Positions 22,897 to 34,508 of a DNA stretch of 64,000 nucleotides are shown here, one piece after another. The notes under the pieces were generated by a model. That model saw only the letters and a list, made by a program, of their open reading frames with translations, was not told where the DNA came from and did no database searches. The position numbers were made by a program, and so were the translations under genes. Position 1 is the stretch's first letter. Every line of letters starts with the position of its first letter. The stretch is from Hawksworthiomyces lignivorus (Eukaryota > Ascomycota > Sordariomycetes > Ophiostomatales > Ophiostomataceae), in the NCBI GenBank assembly GCA_002917075.1, contig NTMA01000077.1:1-64000 (forward strand), written 5' to 3'.

Positions 22897-25397
22897 CTAG
22901 AAACAGTCCTTGAAAATCTCAGCAAGCTCAGCCTCGTTCCCGCCCCAAAAGTTATCCACGGACGACCACTGCCCGGGGTCAAATGGGTCTGGCCCCTCGT
23001 CTTCACCAGTAGTGCCCCCCATCGCCTTGTACAAGTCCATCAGATCTCGGCTCATTTGCATCCCGTCCACTTGCAGCTCGCCCTGCGACCGGGTATCGTC
23101 TGAGGCCCCTGGAACATCAGCGAGCCCCTGGCCGTCTAACACCAGAGAGGCGGTAGTGAGGCTGGAAACAGTAAGTGGTGCCTCTTGTGGAGCGGATGCT
23201 CGGCTCTGACCTAGGCCCTGGTTCCGAGTTCTCAGCCCCATCTGTGGGGCAAGCGTGCGAAGGCTCCGGATTGACTTCCACAGGCGGCGGGATACGTAAG
23301 ACTCCATAGTAAAGCCCTCGATCAGCTCTAGCACCATATAAAACTCGTCCCGGCAGACACTCGTAAAGTGCGTCGGAGCGTGGGCTACAGCAAGGAATAG
23401 AACTGCCAGTGCAGAGATCAGGAACCAGTTGAAGACTACTTGTTGCAGGCTGTAGATGTCGGACACCTGGTTCAAGCGTGTGATCAGTCGGATCGAGGAC
23501 TTGGCAATTTCGACCACGGTTGATGCTTCTTTGGGGTACGTCGCGATGTTTTCCGCCTTGAGCAGGATGGGCCGGTGTAGTAGGATGCGCATCATGTTGC
23601 CGCGTAAGTAGAGTAGGGCTTTGAGGCGCCAGGTGCTGCGGTTCGCGTGGCTTATAGACGAGCTCGCTATAGACTCCGGTCTGGGCAGTTGAAGCTGTTC
23701 AGGAATATTCTGACACCACTGTACCGCCTGCCAGTCGAGGTAGGCCAGCTCCTCCATGCGTGTGCTGTGGTCGGGATTGGGGCTGGTGACAAACTTCCAC
23801 ACTTTTTGGTAAATGCGAGAATAGTCGATCATGGTATTCAGATACGGCTGCGCGGTCTAGAGCTGCGTTAGTTGTTACAAAGAAGCAAAAGGTACTGTGG
23901 AGCTTGTGAATCATTATGTATTACGTACAGGCCGGGGGAGGGACGGATCGATGTCGCTGAAGCTGAGATGGTTTGGCATTCCTGTGCCCATACTCCATCT
24001 TACATCGAGGGTGTAGACGGACCAGAAGATCCGGAGGACCCTCTCCGACCCTATCGCAAGGATTGAAGGTTGCGTGTAAGTCTCTGCACGGTGGAGGCCC
24101 ATCTCCATGCACATGCGCTGGACTGTGCCGACGGTCCTCCATGCGAGCGTCTCCTCATCCGTCTGGAAGAGGAAAGTAGACTGTCATCAGATGGTGTTAG
24201 ATTAAAAAAAAAAAGATAAACAGAATATTGAAGCAAGCGCACGTACCGCAAGAGTGAATAGGACCGTCTTTTGAATTTCAGGTGGTTGCCACATAGCATC
24301 GGCCAAGGACTCTCTCACGCGCCGGAAGATTCGCAGAGCCAGTTCGCTGTGACCATTTCCCTCGGCCGTCAGGGCGCAGGCAAACACCATCTTGAGGACG
24401 TTGACATCTTCGTTGCTGAATGGAGGTGGCGGCGGCGGCGGGGCGCCGGAGAAGGATACGGATCCTAGATGGTCGTATAGGGTATGGACGAGGCTGACCG
24501 TGGCATCTTGGTCTAGCACGGGATACATGCGGCCCATCTCGTCTTCGTAGACGCGGCACAGCCGCAGAGTCTCCTCCCGACTGATGGTCCAGAAGGGCTC
24601 CATCAACTGCATCAACCCATCCTGGTGTAGAGCCAAGATTAGCGATGGCAGGGGTGTAGGCTCCTGCGTAGCATCACCGGGCCGGTCGAGGTCGGTGATG
24701 CCGCGGTCGCGCAGGCTCTGCCGGGCGATGCCGAAGTCGAAGGAGGACGTCGTCAGTCCCCGAAAGGAGAGTTTCTGGACTGAAGGGATATGCTCATGGT
24801 CATAGTTGGTGTCTTGGTCGCGGTCGCTGGCGTTGGATCTCGGATCGATGGAGGAGGCCCTTGCGGAGCGCGAAGGAGTCGGTGGCGGTCGCGCTGACAA
24901 GTGGTCGACTTGAGACTGCAGGGATTTTACCTGCTGGAGAAGCCTCTTGACATTCCTGTGCTAGCTGTAAGCTAGAGGTTAGTGAATAAGGCGTGGGTGT
25001 TTGTACACACTGGCTGACCGAGTTCGCGTTGTCGGCCGGATATTCACAGTCCATGGAAAGCCGCCAGCAGCGCTCGCACGGCTGTTGGCCTCCGCATTTG
25101 ATCTTGCGGCGCTTGCATTCGTTGCTTCATTGCCTTGTTAGAATGTTACATAGAAACAATGGCTTTGATAAGTAAAAAAAGAAGATTGAAAGACATAATA
25201 TGAAACAAAAGGAAAAGAGAGCGAGACTTGAAACAACCACCACAGCTGTGGTCTTTTGCGACCTTCGACTTTTCGCTTCCCCACTTCCTCGCACAGAAAA
25301 CCTACCAAGCCTTTGCTACATATTTTGTACGTTTGCGCTTCTCGGGTACTGTAGTTCTGGAGCTACTCTCCGTCGAAAATGACAATTGTGAGCTCAT
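22897..25397 (-). CDS. Zn2Cys6 transcription factor beside hmgA and CYP504 genes
   Basis: Nuclear regulator. Exons on the minus strand: 25306-25397, 25011-25124, 24247-24955, 23929-24162 and 22897-23856, giving 702 aa. The N-terminal KRKRTKYVAKA leads into the zinc cluster ACNECKRRKIKCGGQQPC and CERCWRLSMDC. The first intron splits a Cys codon of the cluster. A leucine-zipper-like coiled coil (QNVKRLLQQVKSLQSQVDHL) comes right after it. The fungal_trans domain spans about residues 180-450, with RRVRESLADA and MCMEMGLHRAETY. Placed between hmgA and the divergent CYP504 gene, it is the obvious candidate regulator of this pathway, comparable in role to HmgR of aspergilli. Orthology to HmgR is not shown. 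Confidence 0.88.
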
Positions 25398-26637
25398 GGT
25401 ATCGTCTAGCAATGCGGTAACGTCTTGCTACACGCACCCGATGTGTTCTGTCTAATGTTGCGTACGCAATTCCATTTAGTCCGGGGAACGAGCGGGGAAG
25501 CCGGCGTTGTTCCAAGGGGCTGCATATGGAGAGTCTTCTCCCCAGTCATATTTCTCCACAGGCGCAGTTAGGTGTGGCGTGCAGCACATAATAATGAAAG
25601 TCTAGACAGGCACGGCACTCGCTGTTGTTCGTCAGCAACCAAAAGAATTGTGCGCTTTTAGGCGCGGTATGATAAAACTACGAATTGAAGCTTGGCTGTT
25701 TTTAGGTTCTTTTTCTTTTTTATATCTCATTTTTGACTCTAATAAGAATTTATTTCGTCAAAGGTATTTTCATCATCTAGGAGCCGTGACCGATCATCTT
25801 TCACCGCAGCGCCTCGATCTTGGGAGAAGCCAATATGATGCTCAGAGACAATGAGAATAGTTTTGCGAATGGAGGCTAGCGAAATGCGAATGAGATTAAC
25901 AGCATGGAAAAGCGTTTATTGAAAGAACTAAACAAAAGAAAACCGTAGAGGCATCAGATGACGTTCTTTAGAGGCCAGATGAATATAAGAGGAGCAAAAT
26001 AAGCCAGTCTACTAGGGTATGAGTGTGAGATAATAATATTGACACCTATGTATGCGAGTCAAGCTGTTTCTTGAACTGGGATGCATTGGAGCTATTCTTC
26101 TTGTAAATGGAACAGGAATGGTTGGCCAGTGGGTCTTAGCGCAATATGAAGAAAGGCCAAGTGCATATGCCGTGTACGAGTACATCGCAACAAGTCCGCC
26201 CTCAGCTTGGTCTCGAATACCAATAACCAAAAAAAAGAAAAAAAAACCAAAAAAAACTCTCGAAGAGGATGTGAGATGCTTGATGCCGAACCATCAAGCG
26301 AGGTCTAGTGAGCAGCGGATTACGAGTCCGCGCAGCGCTCACGGAATGCCATTCCGTCGCCTCCTCACAGTTGTTCCGCTGGCGTTCCGCGACCCCGCAC
26401 GATCTCCGCATAGGATGAAAGTAGGAACATTGATTGATTGCCAACTACGGGTATCCACGGATATTAGCTTTCTGTAAGCTTTATGATGCATGGAAGAGTA
26501 GATGTCGTTTATAATATTCGTCGAGAGTCCTAGTTCGACTGTTCAACTATGTGTCCTCGTGTGGACTAGTTGAATTTGTTTCCCTTCTCCTTTCTAACCC
26601 ACCATAAATGCTTTACGCCCTCGAGCTCAGACACGAG
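25398..26637. promoter_or_regulatory. shared upstream region of C6 regulator and CYP504 gene
   Basis: 1.2 kb between divergent starts. CCGGGG at 25481-25486 and GCGGGG at 25492-25497, both matching SYGGRG (CreA type), form the repeat CGGGGAA with an 11-bp period, about 85 bp upstream of the regulator ATG. Near 26272-26350 there is a hairpin-rich, tRNA-like segment. The remainder has only short ORFs. Confidence 0.4.
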
Positions 26638-28429
26638 ATGAGCTACCCTGTTATTATTGCCATCTTATCTGGGTTGGCGGTGCTGTGGCACTACCTGAAC
26701 GCTACTGATACGCCCAAGATTAAGAATCTCCCCGAGATTCCAGGGGTACCCATATTTGGCAACCTATTTCAGCTAGGACAAAACCATGCTAAGGTGACTG
26801 CTGAATGGGCGAAAAAGTATGGCCCTGTTTTCCAGGTCCGCATGGGCAATAAGGTGTGTGCGCTCTCTTCGGCGGAGACACAAGAGCTCCTAGAGATATA
26901 TCAAGGCACGTCGCTAACTTCAATATCTGCGCCTACCAGAGGATCGTATTCGCCAATAGTTTTGACTCTGTGCGGCAGTTGTGGCTAAAAGAGCAGTCTG
27001 CCTTGATCTCTCGGCCAACTTTCCACACTTTCCATAGCGTCGTGTCTAGTTCACAAGGCTTTACTATTGGTACTTCGCCCTGGGATGAGTCGTGCAAACG
27101 CCGGCGCAAGGCCGCAGCCACAGCGCTGAATCGCCCGGCCGTGCAGTCATACATGCCCATCATTGATCTCGAGGCGACAGCGAGCATCTCAGAAATGCTT
27201 GAAGACAGCAAGAACGGCACAGTGGATCTCAGCCCCATCCCGTACTTCCAGCGGTTTGCCCTTAACACCAGCCTCACGCTCAACTACGGCATTCGCATCG
27301 AAGGAAATGTCCAGGACAGCCTGCTACAAGAGATCGTAGCCGTCGAGCGTGGTGTCTCCAACTTCCGCAGCACCAGCAATAATTGGCAGGACTACGTTCC
27401 GCTCCTCCGCATCTTCCCCAAGGCCAATAAAGAGGCCGAGGAATTTCGTGTTCGCCGCGACAAGTACTTGACACACCTTCTCGACATCCTCAAGAAGAAC
27501 ATTGCGAATGGCACGGACCAGCCCTGCATCACAGGCAGCATCTTAAAAGACCCCGACGCCAAGCTAAATGACGGTGAGCACTTGCCAGTATGCCATTTCG
27601 AATAATCATTGGGGCCTCAGAACACTGACATTCGCTTTCTCTTTAGCCGAGATCAAATCCCTCTGCTTGACCATGGTCTCGGCCGGGTTAGACACCGTCC
27701 CAGGAAATCTTGTAATGGGCCTGGCTTATTTGAGCTCGGAAGACGGCCAGCGCATCCAGAAAATTGCTTACGAGGAAATAATGAAAGTCTATCCAGGCAA
27801 CGATGTGTGGGAAAAGTGCCTAGTCGAAGAAAAAGTGCCATACATCACGGCCCTCGTGAAGGAGATTCTCCGCTTCTGGTCGGTGATTCCGATTTGTCTG
27901 CCACGCAAGAGTATTAGGGATATCAAATGGGGTGACGCTGTGATCCCAGCGAACACGACATTCTTTATGGTGAGCGAGAAGAGAGAGAAAAGGAAACAAA
28001 AGCCAAAAAAAAAGGCATATCATGTCAAAACTGCTGCTGACTTAGCGCTTATAGAATGCTTGGGCCGCTGACTACGATGCCAGCCACTTCAAGGAGCCCG
28101 AGAAATTTATTCCTGAGCGATACCTAAACGACGGTGAAGTCGAGGGGACACCACACTACGGCTACGGCGCTGGGTCCCGGATGTGTGCAGGATCGCATCT
28201 GGCAAACCGCGAGCTGTATACAGCTTTTATCCGCATCATTGCGTCTTTCACCATCCACCCACCCAAGAATCCTACCGACTACCCGATTCTGGACGCCCTA
28301 GAGTGCAACTCGATCCCAACAGCACTTACCACAGAGCCTAGGCCATTCAAGATTGGCCTCAAAGCACGAGACCCTGCGCTTTTGAAGACGTGGATCGCTG
28401 AGAGCCAGGAGCGCACCAAATCGTTATAA
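26638..28429 (+). CDS. cytochrome P450, CYP504 family (phenylacetate / hydroxyphenylacetate hydroxylase)
   Basis: ER-bound monooxygenase. Exons 26638-26853, 26940-27573, 27647-27969 and 28055-28429 give 515 aa; an in-frame ATG at 26608 would add 10 residues. It has an N-terminal membrane anchor, the Pro-rich hinge LPEIPGVPIFGNLFQLG, a long run typical of CYP504 (ALISRPTFHTFHSVVSSSQG), the I-helix region MVSAGLDTVPGN, the K-helix ExxR-type segment KEILRFWSVIPI (Arg kept) and the heme loop YGYGAGSRMCAGSHLANREL with the Cys ligand. CYP504A hydroxylates phenylacetate at C2 and CYP504B makes homogentisate from 3-hydroxyphenylacetate; I cannot tell which this is. The position beside hmgA and fahA fits either. 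Confidence 0.9.
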
Positions 28430-29468
28430 TTGTCACGGACAAGATAAATAAAATAGATCAATCCATATTGATGCATGAAAAATCCCGTTGAGCTTCATAT
28501 GATGGCAGTGTTACCAAAATCTCTAATAGTTCAATAGAAGCGGGCTGTAAGTTTTCCTACACAAGATAAAAGAGTCCAAGTCGGCATAGCCATATCATCA
28601 ATAGTCAACTTCATGAAATTGATTGCAGTTGTCTTCTTAAAAGCCTAATTTTCTCAATGTTAAAATATTTGCTTTCCCTATATCTCTTTAAGCTTCCCAA
28701 AATACCGCCGTCTAATACTGTGATATCACGAAAATCGATTCAACTCAGCCGTACAAGCGGCAACCCATACTGGCTTGGTAGTGCAAGCTAAATCTTATCA
28801 GGATTATTATATATAGGCATGTAACAGATTGGATTTTTGATATGAAATAAATTACTCTATATTTCTTAAGCATTCTCAATGAGAGAAACACCAAAAACGC
28901 TTTTTGTTTAAAAAAAATTGGAAAAAAAAAACCGCTGCCTCCCTCTGCACCTACCACCCAGAGCTTGGACCCTGGCATGGCCACACTCGTAGGACCTGCA
29001 CAAGGCTGAGAATCAGATCATCGTAATGTAAACATATTTCATTTTCTCTTCTTGGATATAGATCCCTTGTAAAGGCATCTGGGAAGGGGCATCTGCGTTG
29101 TCACAGGGCCACGTTGGCAAGTTAAGGTTTTTTGTTATTTGATGTTGTACTAGAGGCAGGCTCTCAGATCGTGTACAAGGTTTAGAAGTTGGTCTATTAA
29201 TTCTTGTGACTATTTGTGAGAGACGAGTTGTGGCCAAGTGCTAGCTCTCTGGCGGAGCCAGTATCCTATCGCGTGTTAAAAGTCCGCAGCGGGATAACAA
29301 TAACCGTAGCTTCAGATTATGGCCGATTTCTTTCCCGCCCACTGCGAAGAAACAAGAGCATCCATGTGCGATGTGACAAATTTTTTCTTCCTATTTATTT
29401 TACATGCCATTCTACGTTTTCTCGTGTTGCCGTCAACAATTCAAAGCGTCTTTGGAAATTCAGTCGCA
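28430..29468. other. AT-rich spacer before the SDR gene
   Basis: No supported gene; AT-rich with short runs of A. It contains the promoter of the SDR gene. Confidence 0.5.
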
Positions 29469-30361
29469 ATGTCGTCTCTTAAGGGTAAAGTGATCGCCGT
29501 CTCTGGCGCCGCGTCTGGCATCGGCCTGGCTACAGCCAAGCACCTCTACACGTTGGGCGCCAAGTTGTCTCTTACAGACAATCGCAAGGAGGCACTAGAA
29601 GCTGCTGTGGCGGCCATCCAGGCACAGGCGCTACCGGCCGGCGTGGCGGAGGCCCCGGCACTCTTTTCGACGGTTACGGACGTGCGCTCGTCGGCGCAGG
29701 TCAACGCGTGGATCGAGCAGACGGTGGCGCAGCTGGGCGGGCTCGACGGTGCTGCCAACCTCGCCGGTGTGGTGGGCAAGCACATCGGCGTGTACGATAT
29801 AACGCAGCTGTCAGACGAGGAGTGGGCCTTTGTCAACGACATCAATCTGACGGGCGTCTTCTACGCAGTGCGCGCCGAGCTGCAGGCCATGCGCCGGCTG
29901 GGCAGTGGCGCACCCCGCAGCATCGTCAACGTCGCCAGCACGGCAGGTATCGAGGGCAATGCGCTCAACGCCAATTACAGCGCGGCAAAGCACGGCGTGG
30001 TGGGCCTAACTCGGAGCGCCGCTAAGGAGGTGGGGCGGGACAACATCCGCGTGAACGCGGTGGCACCGTACGTATTTTCCCTAGACTCTTGCTATTGGTG
30101 CTGTAGAGCTGCCATACGAAGATACGAAAACTGATACAGCCCTATTCCGACTGATGCAGAGGCGTCATTGACACCCCCATGGTGCAGACGCTGCCTAAGG
30201 CGATGGAGGTGGGCATTGCACAACTCCTTGAGAGCGGCCAGGCGCTGGGCCGCAAGGGCCAGCCAGAAGAAATTGCGCGGACGATTGCTTTCCTGCTGAG
30301 CCAGGACTCGAGCTTCGTCACCGGCGCGATCCTAACGATTGACGGCGGCCAAGTCTGCTAG
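29469..30361 (+). CDS. short-chain dehydrogenase/reductase (FabG-like)
   Basis: Classical NAD(P)-dependent SDR. Exons 29469-30067 and 30160-30361 join to 266 aa. The cofactor motif is SGAASGIGLATA, with Asp in LTDNRKEA after the second strand, which favours NAD(H). NLAG stands at the NNAG site. The catalytic residues are Ser in VNVASTAG and YSAAK (Tyr and Lys). The C-terminus ITGAIL-like segment FVTGAILTIDGGQVC is typical. It follows the CYP504 gene on the same strand and could act on an alcohol or ketone in the same pathway, but the 1-kb gap leaves that open. Confidence 0.92.
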
Positions 30362-30820
30362 ATAACCATATTGCGAAAGGATGGACGAGACATGAATTTA
30401 TAGCATAAATTTGAATAAGGCTATTGAGCTAGCTCTTTGATTTATATCAAGGGCCACAAACGGTATGTTCTGAGTTGACACGTTCTATTTCTTGTAAAAA
30501 AAACACTGCCAACACTTTGTTATCGTCGTAGTGTGCCAATGAGTTGCTGTCAATTAAAATCAAAAAGACAATGAATAAAGGATATCTTCGCCACAAAGCT
30601 ATCTCGCAAGGCGTGATCCTCAGATAATGTGTGCTCGCACACATAAACGCTATAGAGAACGTGCCGATATAGAACCCAGCTTACAGAGTCAAACTGATTC
30701 ATCATCCACTGAAAATTGATCATTCATGGATAATCCAATCACATATTACAAGATATACATACTTGGCGTATTAAGCGCAAACAGGGGTTCCTTGCTAAAT
30801 GAAGTGAGAAATCTAAGCGG
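30362..30820. other. convergent 3' spacer
   Basis: Lies between the SDR stop (plus) and the PPCDC stop (minus). No gene seen. Confidence 0.5.
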
Positions 30821-31725
30821 CTACCGGGTTTCCTCTGCTGAGAAGTGCTCTGGGGAGAGCGCCATCCGCTCCCGGATCACCTGGACAATATCTCTCCATT
30901 CGCACATGGCGCCCTTGCCGACATCTCCACAGGCGAGTGATTTGCTATTTTGGGACGTTAAAAAGGATTCGACGGCGATATCTCGTGCCGAGGTTGGGAA
31001 GAAGGAAAAACCCACCTTGTTGGTAGCAAGATCTCATACCATCCGACGCTCTTACTCCCGTCGGTGCCGCTACCGGTGCCATCTACGCCCCATGCATCCC
31101 GCAGCGCGCTGAGCTGCCGCGCCGTCAGCGGGTGGTCCCACATGGCCACGTTCATGGACGGGGCCACCATGATGCGCTTGCCGGCGGCCGGGCTGGTTTC
31201 CCAGGCCCGTATAACACACGTGAGCAGCGAATCGCACAGGCCGTTAGCGACCTTGGCCAGGAGGTTGGCCGACATAGGCGCCACGACCAGTAGATCGGCC
31301 CAGCGGCGCAGCTCGATGTGCAGGATGTGGGCGCCGCGCACCCACGGCGGGTTCCACTCGTCAGCATCGCCTAGGTGGACGGAGGCGACGTTGGGCTGCG
31401 CCAGCAGCGACTCTACGGGCGGCTGCTCGGCGGACTGGCCGTCCAGGAAGCGGGCCGCGTTGGGTGTCAGGATCACGCGTATCGACAGGTCCGGGACATG
31501 CGCGAACGCGGCGACGATAAGCGGCAGCTTGATGGCCGCAACAGAACCTGAAGCAGTGCGTCAGAGACATCTCCTCTCTCACTTCCGCCACAGTCCAACA
31601 GGCAGCTACGTACCGCTGGCGGCTAGAAGGAGGTGCTTCTTGCCGTCATTTAGTGTGCTCGCCACCTCCGCCGCCGGAGACAGCGCGGCATTTGTTTTTC
31701 CGTTGGTAGATGCTGGAGTTGCCAT
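30821..31725 (-). CDS. phosphopantothenoylcysteine decarboxylase (Hal3-like flavoprotein)
   Basis: FMN enzyme of coenzyme A synthesis that makes 4'-phosphopantetheine. Exons on the minus strand: 31614-31725, 31016-31547 and 30821-30944, giving 255 aa, close to plant Hal3 and without the long acidic extensions of yeast Hal3/Vhs3. The flavin-binding start is LLLAASGSVAAIKLP. The catalytic His is in HIELRRWADLLVVAP. The substrate clamp motif reads APSMNVAMW (PxMNxxMW, Asn kept). The active-site Cys is in LACGDVGKGAM. With His, Asn and Cys on one chain it can form an ordinary homotrimer. It is a housekeeping gene at the end of the homogentisate cluster. Confidence 0.93.
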
Positions 31726-32615
31726 GCTCGTTCTAGATGCGACGTAGCGCTGCGACGTCGCGACGGTATCTCAAAGTCCGATGCGATTGATATGGCGACG
31801 TCAAAAGCGACCCACTTCATGAGCTTTGTAAGGGGGGTTTGTGCTTTTATTTTCAAGGCCGCTAAGAGGACTGTCCTAATAGCCATTTTCCCGGTCCCGC
31901 GTCCTGTTTAGTCAGTTACTTAGTATCACCCCACCAACTGCCAATTGCTAGACACATCCTATGAGTGACTGCTGTAGATTAGTGAGCATGACGGCGTAAG
32001 CGGGCCTTCTAGTGGCTTCTTGTGTGCTAGAGCGCAGTGGCTGTTTCAGCCATACTTGACATAGCTTAGAGCACAACATGCTGCACCTCGAATTAGGTGC
32101 AAAATATGAGTGGACTGAACCAGCTGGGAATTTGTTTGCTTCCCACTCGCAATCCAATATAATCTAATTTCTCAAGGCCAGGCCAAAGCGTCTGAAGAGC
32201 TTGCCGACATGCAGCTCAGTTTCTATGGCTAATGACTGCTGAATTTCACCTCTAGGGCCCAGTCAGCTAGACTCAGTAATCTTAAAAAGATGTGGGAAAT
32301 CAATAGATCTGAATAGGGTAAATGGGTGGACAGATCGCATAGGGGTCTGGTGGTCAAGGGTAGCTTGCTGCAGCGCATGAGAGCTCCTTAAATCTGTGGT
32401 AATAATATTATTGGGGAATTGATTCGGTGGCGTCTCGTTGCTTGGCACTTCCCCAGTGAAATTCGACAAATGCAGGAAAGTGACCACTCCTCCAATCACC
32501 CATAATTGTCTCCAAGCATCTCTAGCAAGTCGCTTCAAAGTCAAAGCAAATGGGTTGTACGAATGAGTCCACAGATAACCCGTAGCTCCACGTATCTAGA
32601 TTTTTTTTTTTTTGA

Positions 32616-32648
<33 letters not shown>

Positions 32649-33147
32649 CACACAATGTGCTGCAGATTTTGCGCGATAGAGCCTTACTATGCAAGTTTTA
32701 TCGTAGGGAGGCGTATATTTGATACACAGTGTCGATAATGATGTCATAGTGCTCCTTCCAGTAACTACAAGTAAACAATGACAACTAATGGAACCATAGT
32801 TACTGGTCTTGCAGAGCGCTGGCTCGGCTGGTGAAAGCTGCCGGCTCCACTGGTATCCGCATAGAGACTAGTCGGGACTTACGTTTCTGGTGTGTGAGCC
32901 GAATTCCGGAACGATAGCTTTCAGATTCCGACATATCTCCTGCATCATTAAAACAGCCAGCCAAAGAAACAATCGTGACCTGTTGACTACCGAGCGGGGT
33001 TTATGCGCCGATAGAAATATGCGTGCGGCTGCTTCTTCAATTGCACAAATCTACAGCAGAAGGACTACACTCGTAGGGCAGCTCTACAGGCTCACAGAAA
33101 ACATCAACGCACGCAAACTAGCGATCCCTTCGCCTAGGACTATCACA
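31726..33147. other. gene-free region with a T13/A28 inverted tract
   Basis: No supported gene. T13-G-A28 at 32601-32642 is a perfect A/T hairpin. The right end is the 5' flank of the Dabb gene. Confidence 0.5.
32601..32642. repeat. T13-G-A28 homopolymer palindrome
   Basis: A run of T, one G, then a run of A. It could be an A/T hairpin, or the poly(A) tail of a retroposed copy; no coding relic is visible next to it. A similar T13/A15 tract lies at 41136-41163. Confidence 0.8.
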
Positions 33148-33528
33148 ATGTCAGCCAAGCCGCTCATACGTGTAACTTTTTTCAAAGTGCCCAACGAGGA
33201 AGACCAAGAGACACTAGTGGGCTTCTACAAAAATATGCCTACCAAAGCCGTAAAGGTTAGACGCACCAAATACATCTAGGAATAGTATGAACAAAACTGA
33301 CCGTTACCAAAGGATGGTAAGCCGTACCTCCTGTCTGTGAAAGCTGGCCGGCCATACGAGGACAAGCGCTCGCAAGGATTCACCGTCTCGGCAATTTCGA
33401 CGTTTTCTTCGAAGGCAGATATGGACTACTATGACAACGAATGCACGGCTCATGCCGAACTCAGGGCCTTTGCAAGATCTGTGCATCAGGGTGTTTTGGT
33501 GGTATACTTTGAGGACATGCTAGAGTGA
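33148..33528 (+). CDS. Dabb (stress-responsive A/B barrel) domain protein
   Basis: Exons 33148-33255 and 33313-33528 give 107 aa forming one dimeric alpha/beta-barrel domain from near the start (IRVTFFKVPNEEDQETLVGF) to the end (VLVVYFED). Such small fungal proteins are common and mostly of unknown function; some related barrels act as cyclases or stress proteins. An in-frame ATG at 33019 would add 43 residues that are basic, Ser/Arg-rich and free of acidic residues near the start, like a mitochondrial targeting sequence, so two start choices are open. I chose the second ATG because the domain begins there. Confidence 0.75.
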
Positions 33529-34103
33529 TGCATACGCCAACCTTTCCCCTCTAATTAATAGTATTTATTAGAGAGCTTGATTCGAATAGATCAAATAAAC
33601 ATCTTCATCTTGATAAAAGTGTCTGCTTGGATAGAAGCAAGTTCCATATGATATCTTTCCCTACCATTCATTACAGTCTTAAAAGAATCACAGGATACGT
33701 AAAAAAAGTGAAGACATTAGCAGTGGTGCAGGTATTTGTTTAACTTTTATTTTTGCTATCTACTTTTATCAAAAATGGTCGAAGGCTTGTCAGGCCCTCC
33801 TGTCCACGATTAATTTACCATATGTTTAAACGATCGTCTCATGTTCCAGGCATGATAAATTGCCTCGTAGTTTTCAAGAATTATGAGATGTCCTCCTTGA
33901 TGAATCAACTGTTCCACGGCTGTATGATACAGCTAATTTATCTTGTCCTTTCTGATCAACTTTAGTATTAACTGTCTTTCCAGTCTTGGCCTTGGTTGGT
34001 TTGGATCATATCGACTTGAAAGTTTTCTGGAATTTTCAACGAAATGATGTGAGCAAGCAAGAAATTTTTTTCGAATTTCCAATGAGATATGCCTTTTTTG
34101 GAC
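33529..34103. other. AT-rich spacer
   Basis: No supported gene; AT-rich with fragments of ORFs only. Confidence 0.5.
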
Positions 34104-34508
34104 TCATGCTAAACCGAGTTCGTTTACGAATTGTGCAGTATAGTGACTGTCGAGGAATTCCACCACTTTGTCAACAGCTTTCCCATCCGGGCTTATCGTT
34201 AACACGAAGATGTATTCATTTTCATACGGCCCTGCCTTGTCGGTGTCTGCGTTGCTTTTGAGGTGCAGTACAACTTTCCGCGCTACTGCGTCGACGATGA
34301 TCTCGTCCTCGTCCGAAATTGTCAAGCGAAAGCCCCGAAATATGGGAATAACGGCATTGAGAAGCTCCCTGAGCGCTGCGTTATTTCGATCAGGGTTGTT
34401 GGTGGACGAAGGCAACGTGCGGTGCACGCAAGTTGGACTGCGGATTGACAGCACGCCGTCTGGGGTCCACATATTGTATGCGGCTATGAACGCATGCGCC
34501 GTTTCCAA
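34104..34508 (-). CDS. NTF2/SnoaL-like domain protein, start unclear
   Basis: The minus-strand reading frame encodes about 134 aa of an NTF2-like fold of the fungal SnoaL-like type: AHAFIAAYNMWTPDGVLSIR, then CVHRTLPSS, FRLTISDEDEIIVD and YENEYIFVLTISPDGK. Proteins of this type usually begin 10-15 residues before the AFxxAYN motif. No ATG exists there in frame: the frame is closed by a TGA just upstream, and the first in-frame ATG lies inside the conserved segment. Either a short upstream exon exists that I cannot define, or the N-terminus has been lost by a frameshift. The role of small members of this family is unknown. Confidence 0.55.
   Translation of the reverse strand: METAHAFIAAYNMWTPDGVLSIRSPTCVHRTLPSSTNNPDRNNAALRELLNAVIPIFRGFRLTISDEDEIIVDAVARKVVLHLKSNADTDKAGPYENEYIFVLTISPDGKAVDKVVEFLDSHYTAQFVNELGLA

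Noticed and set aside
26272..26350. tRNA-like segment with a perfect anticodon-type stem (GCGGA..TCCGC)
   Set aside because: The hairpin has U33 on either strand and a GGTTCGGC box-B-like word on the minus strand, but no 7-bp acceptor stem, no proper D arm and the T arm has wrong loop size. It may be a relic at best.
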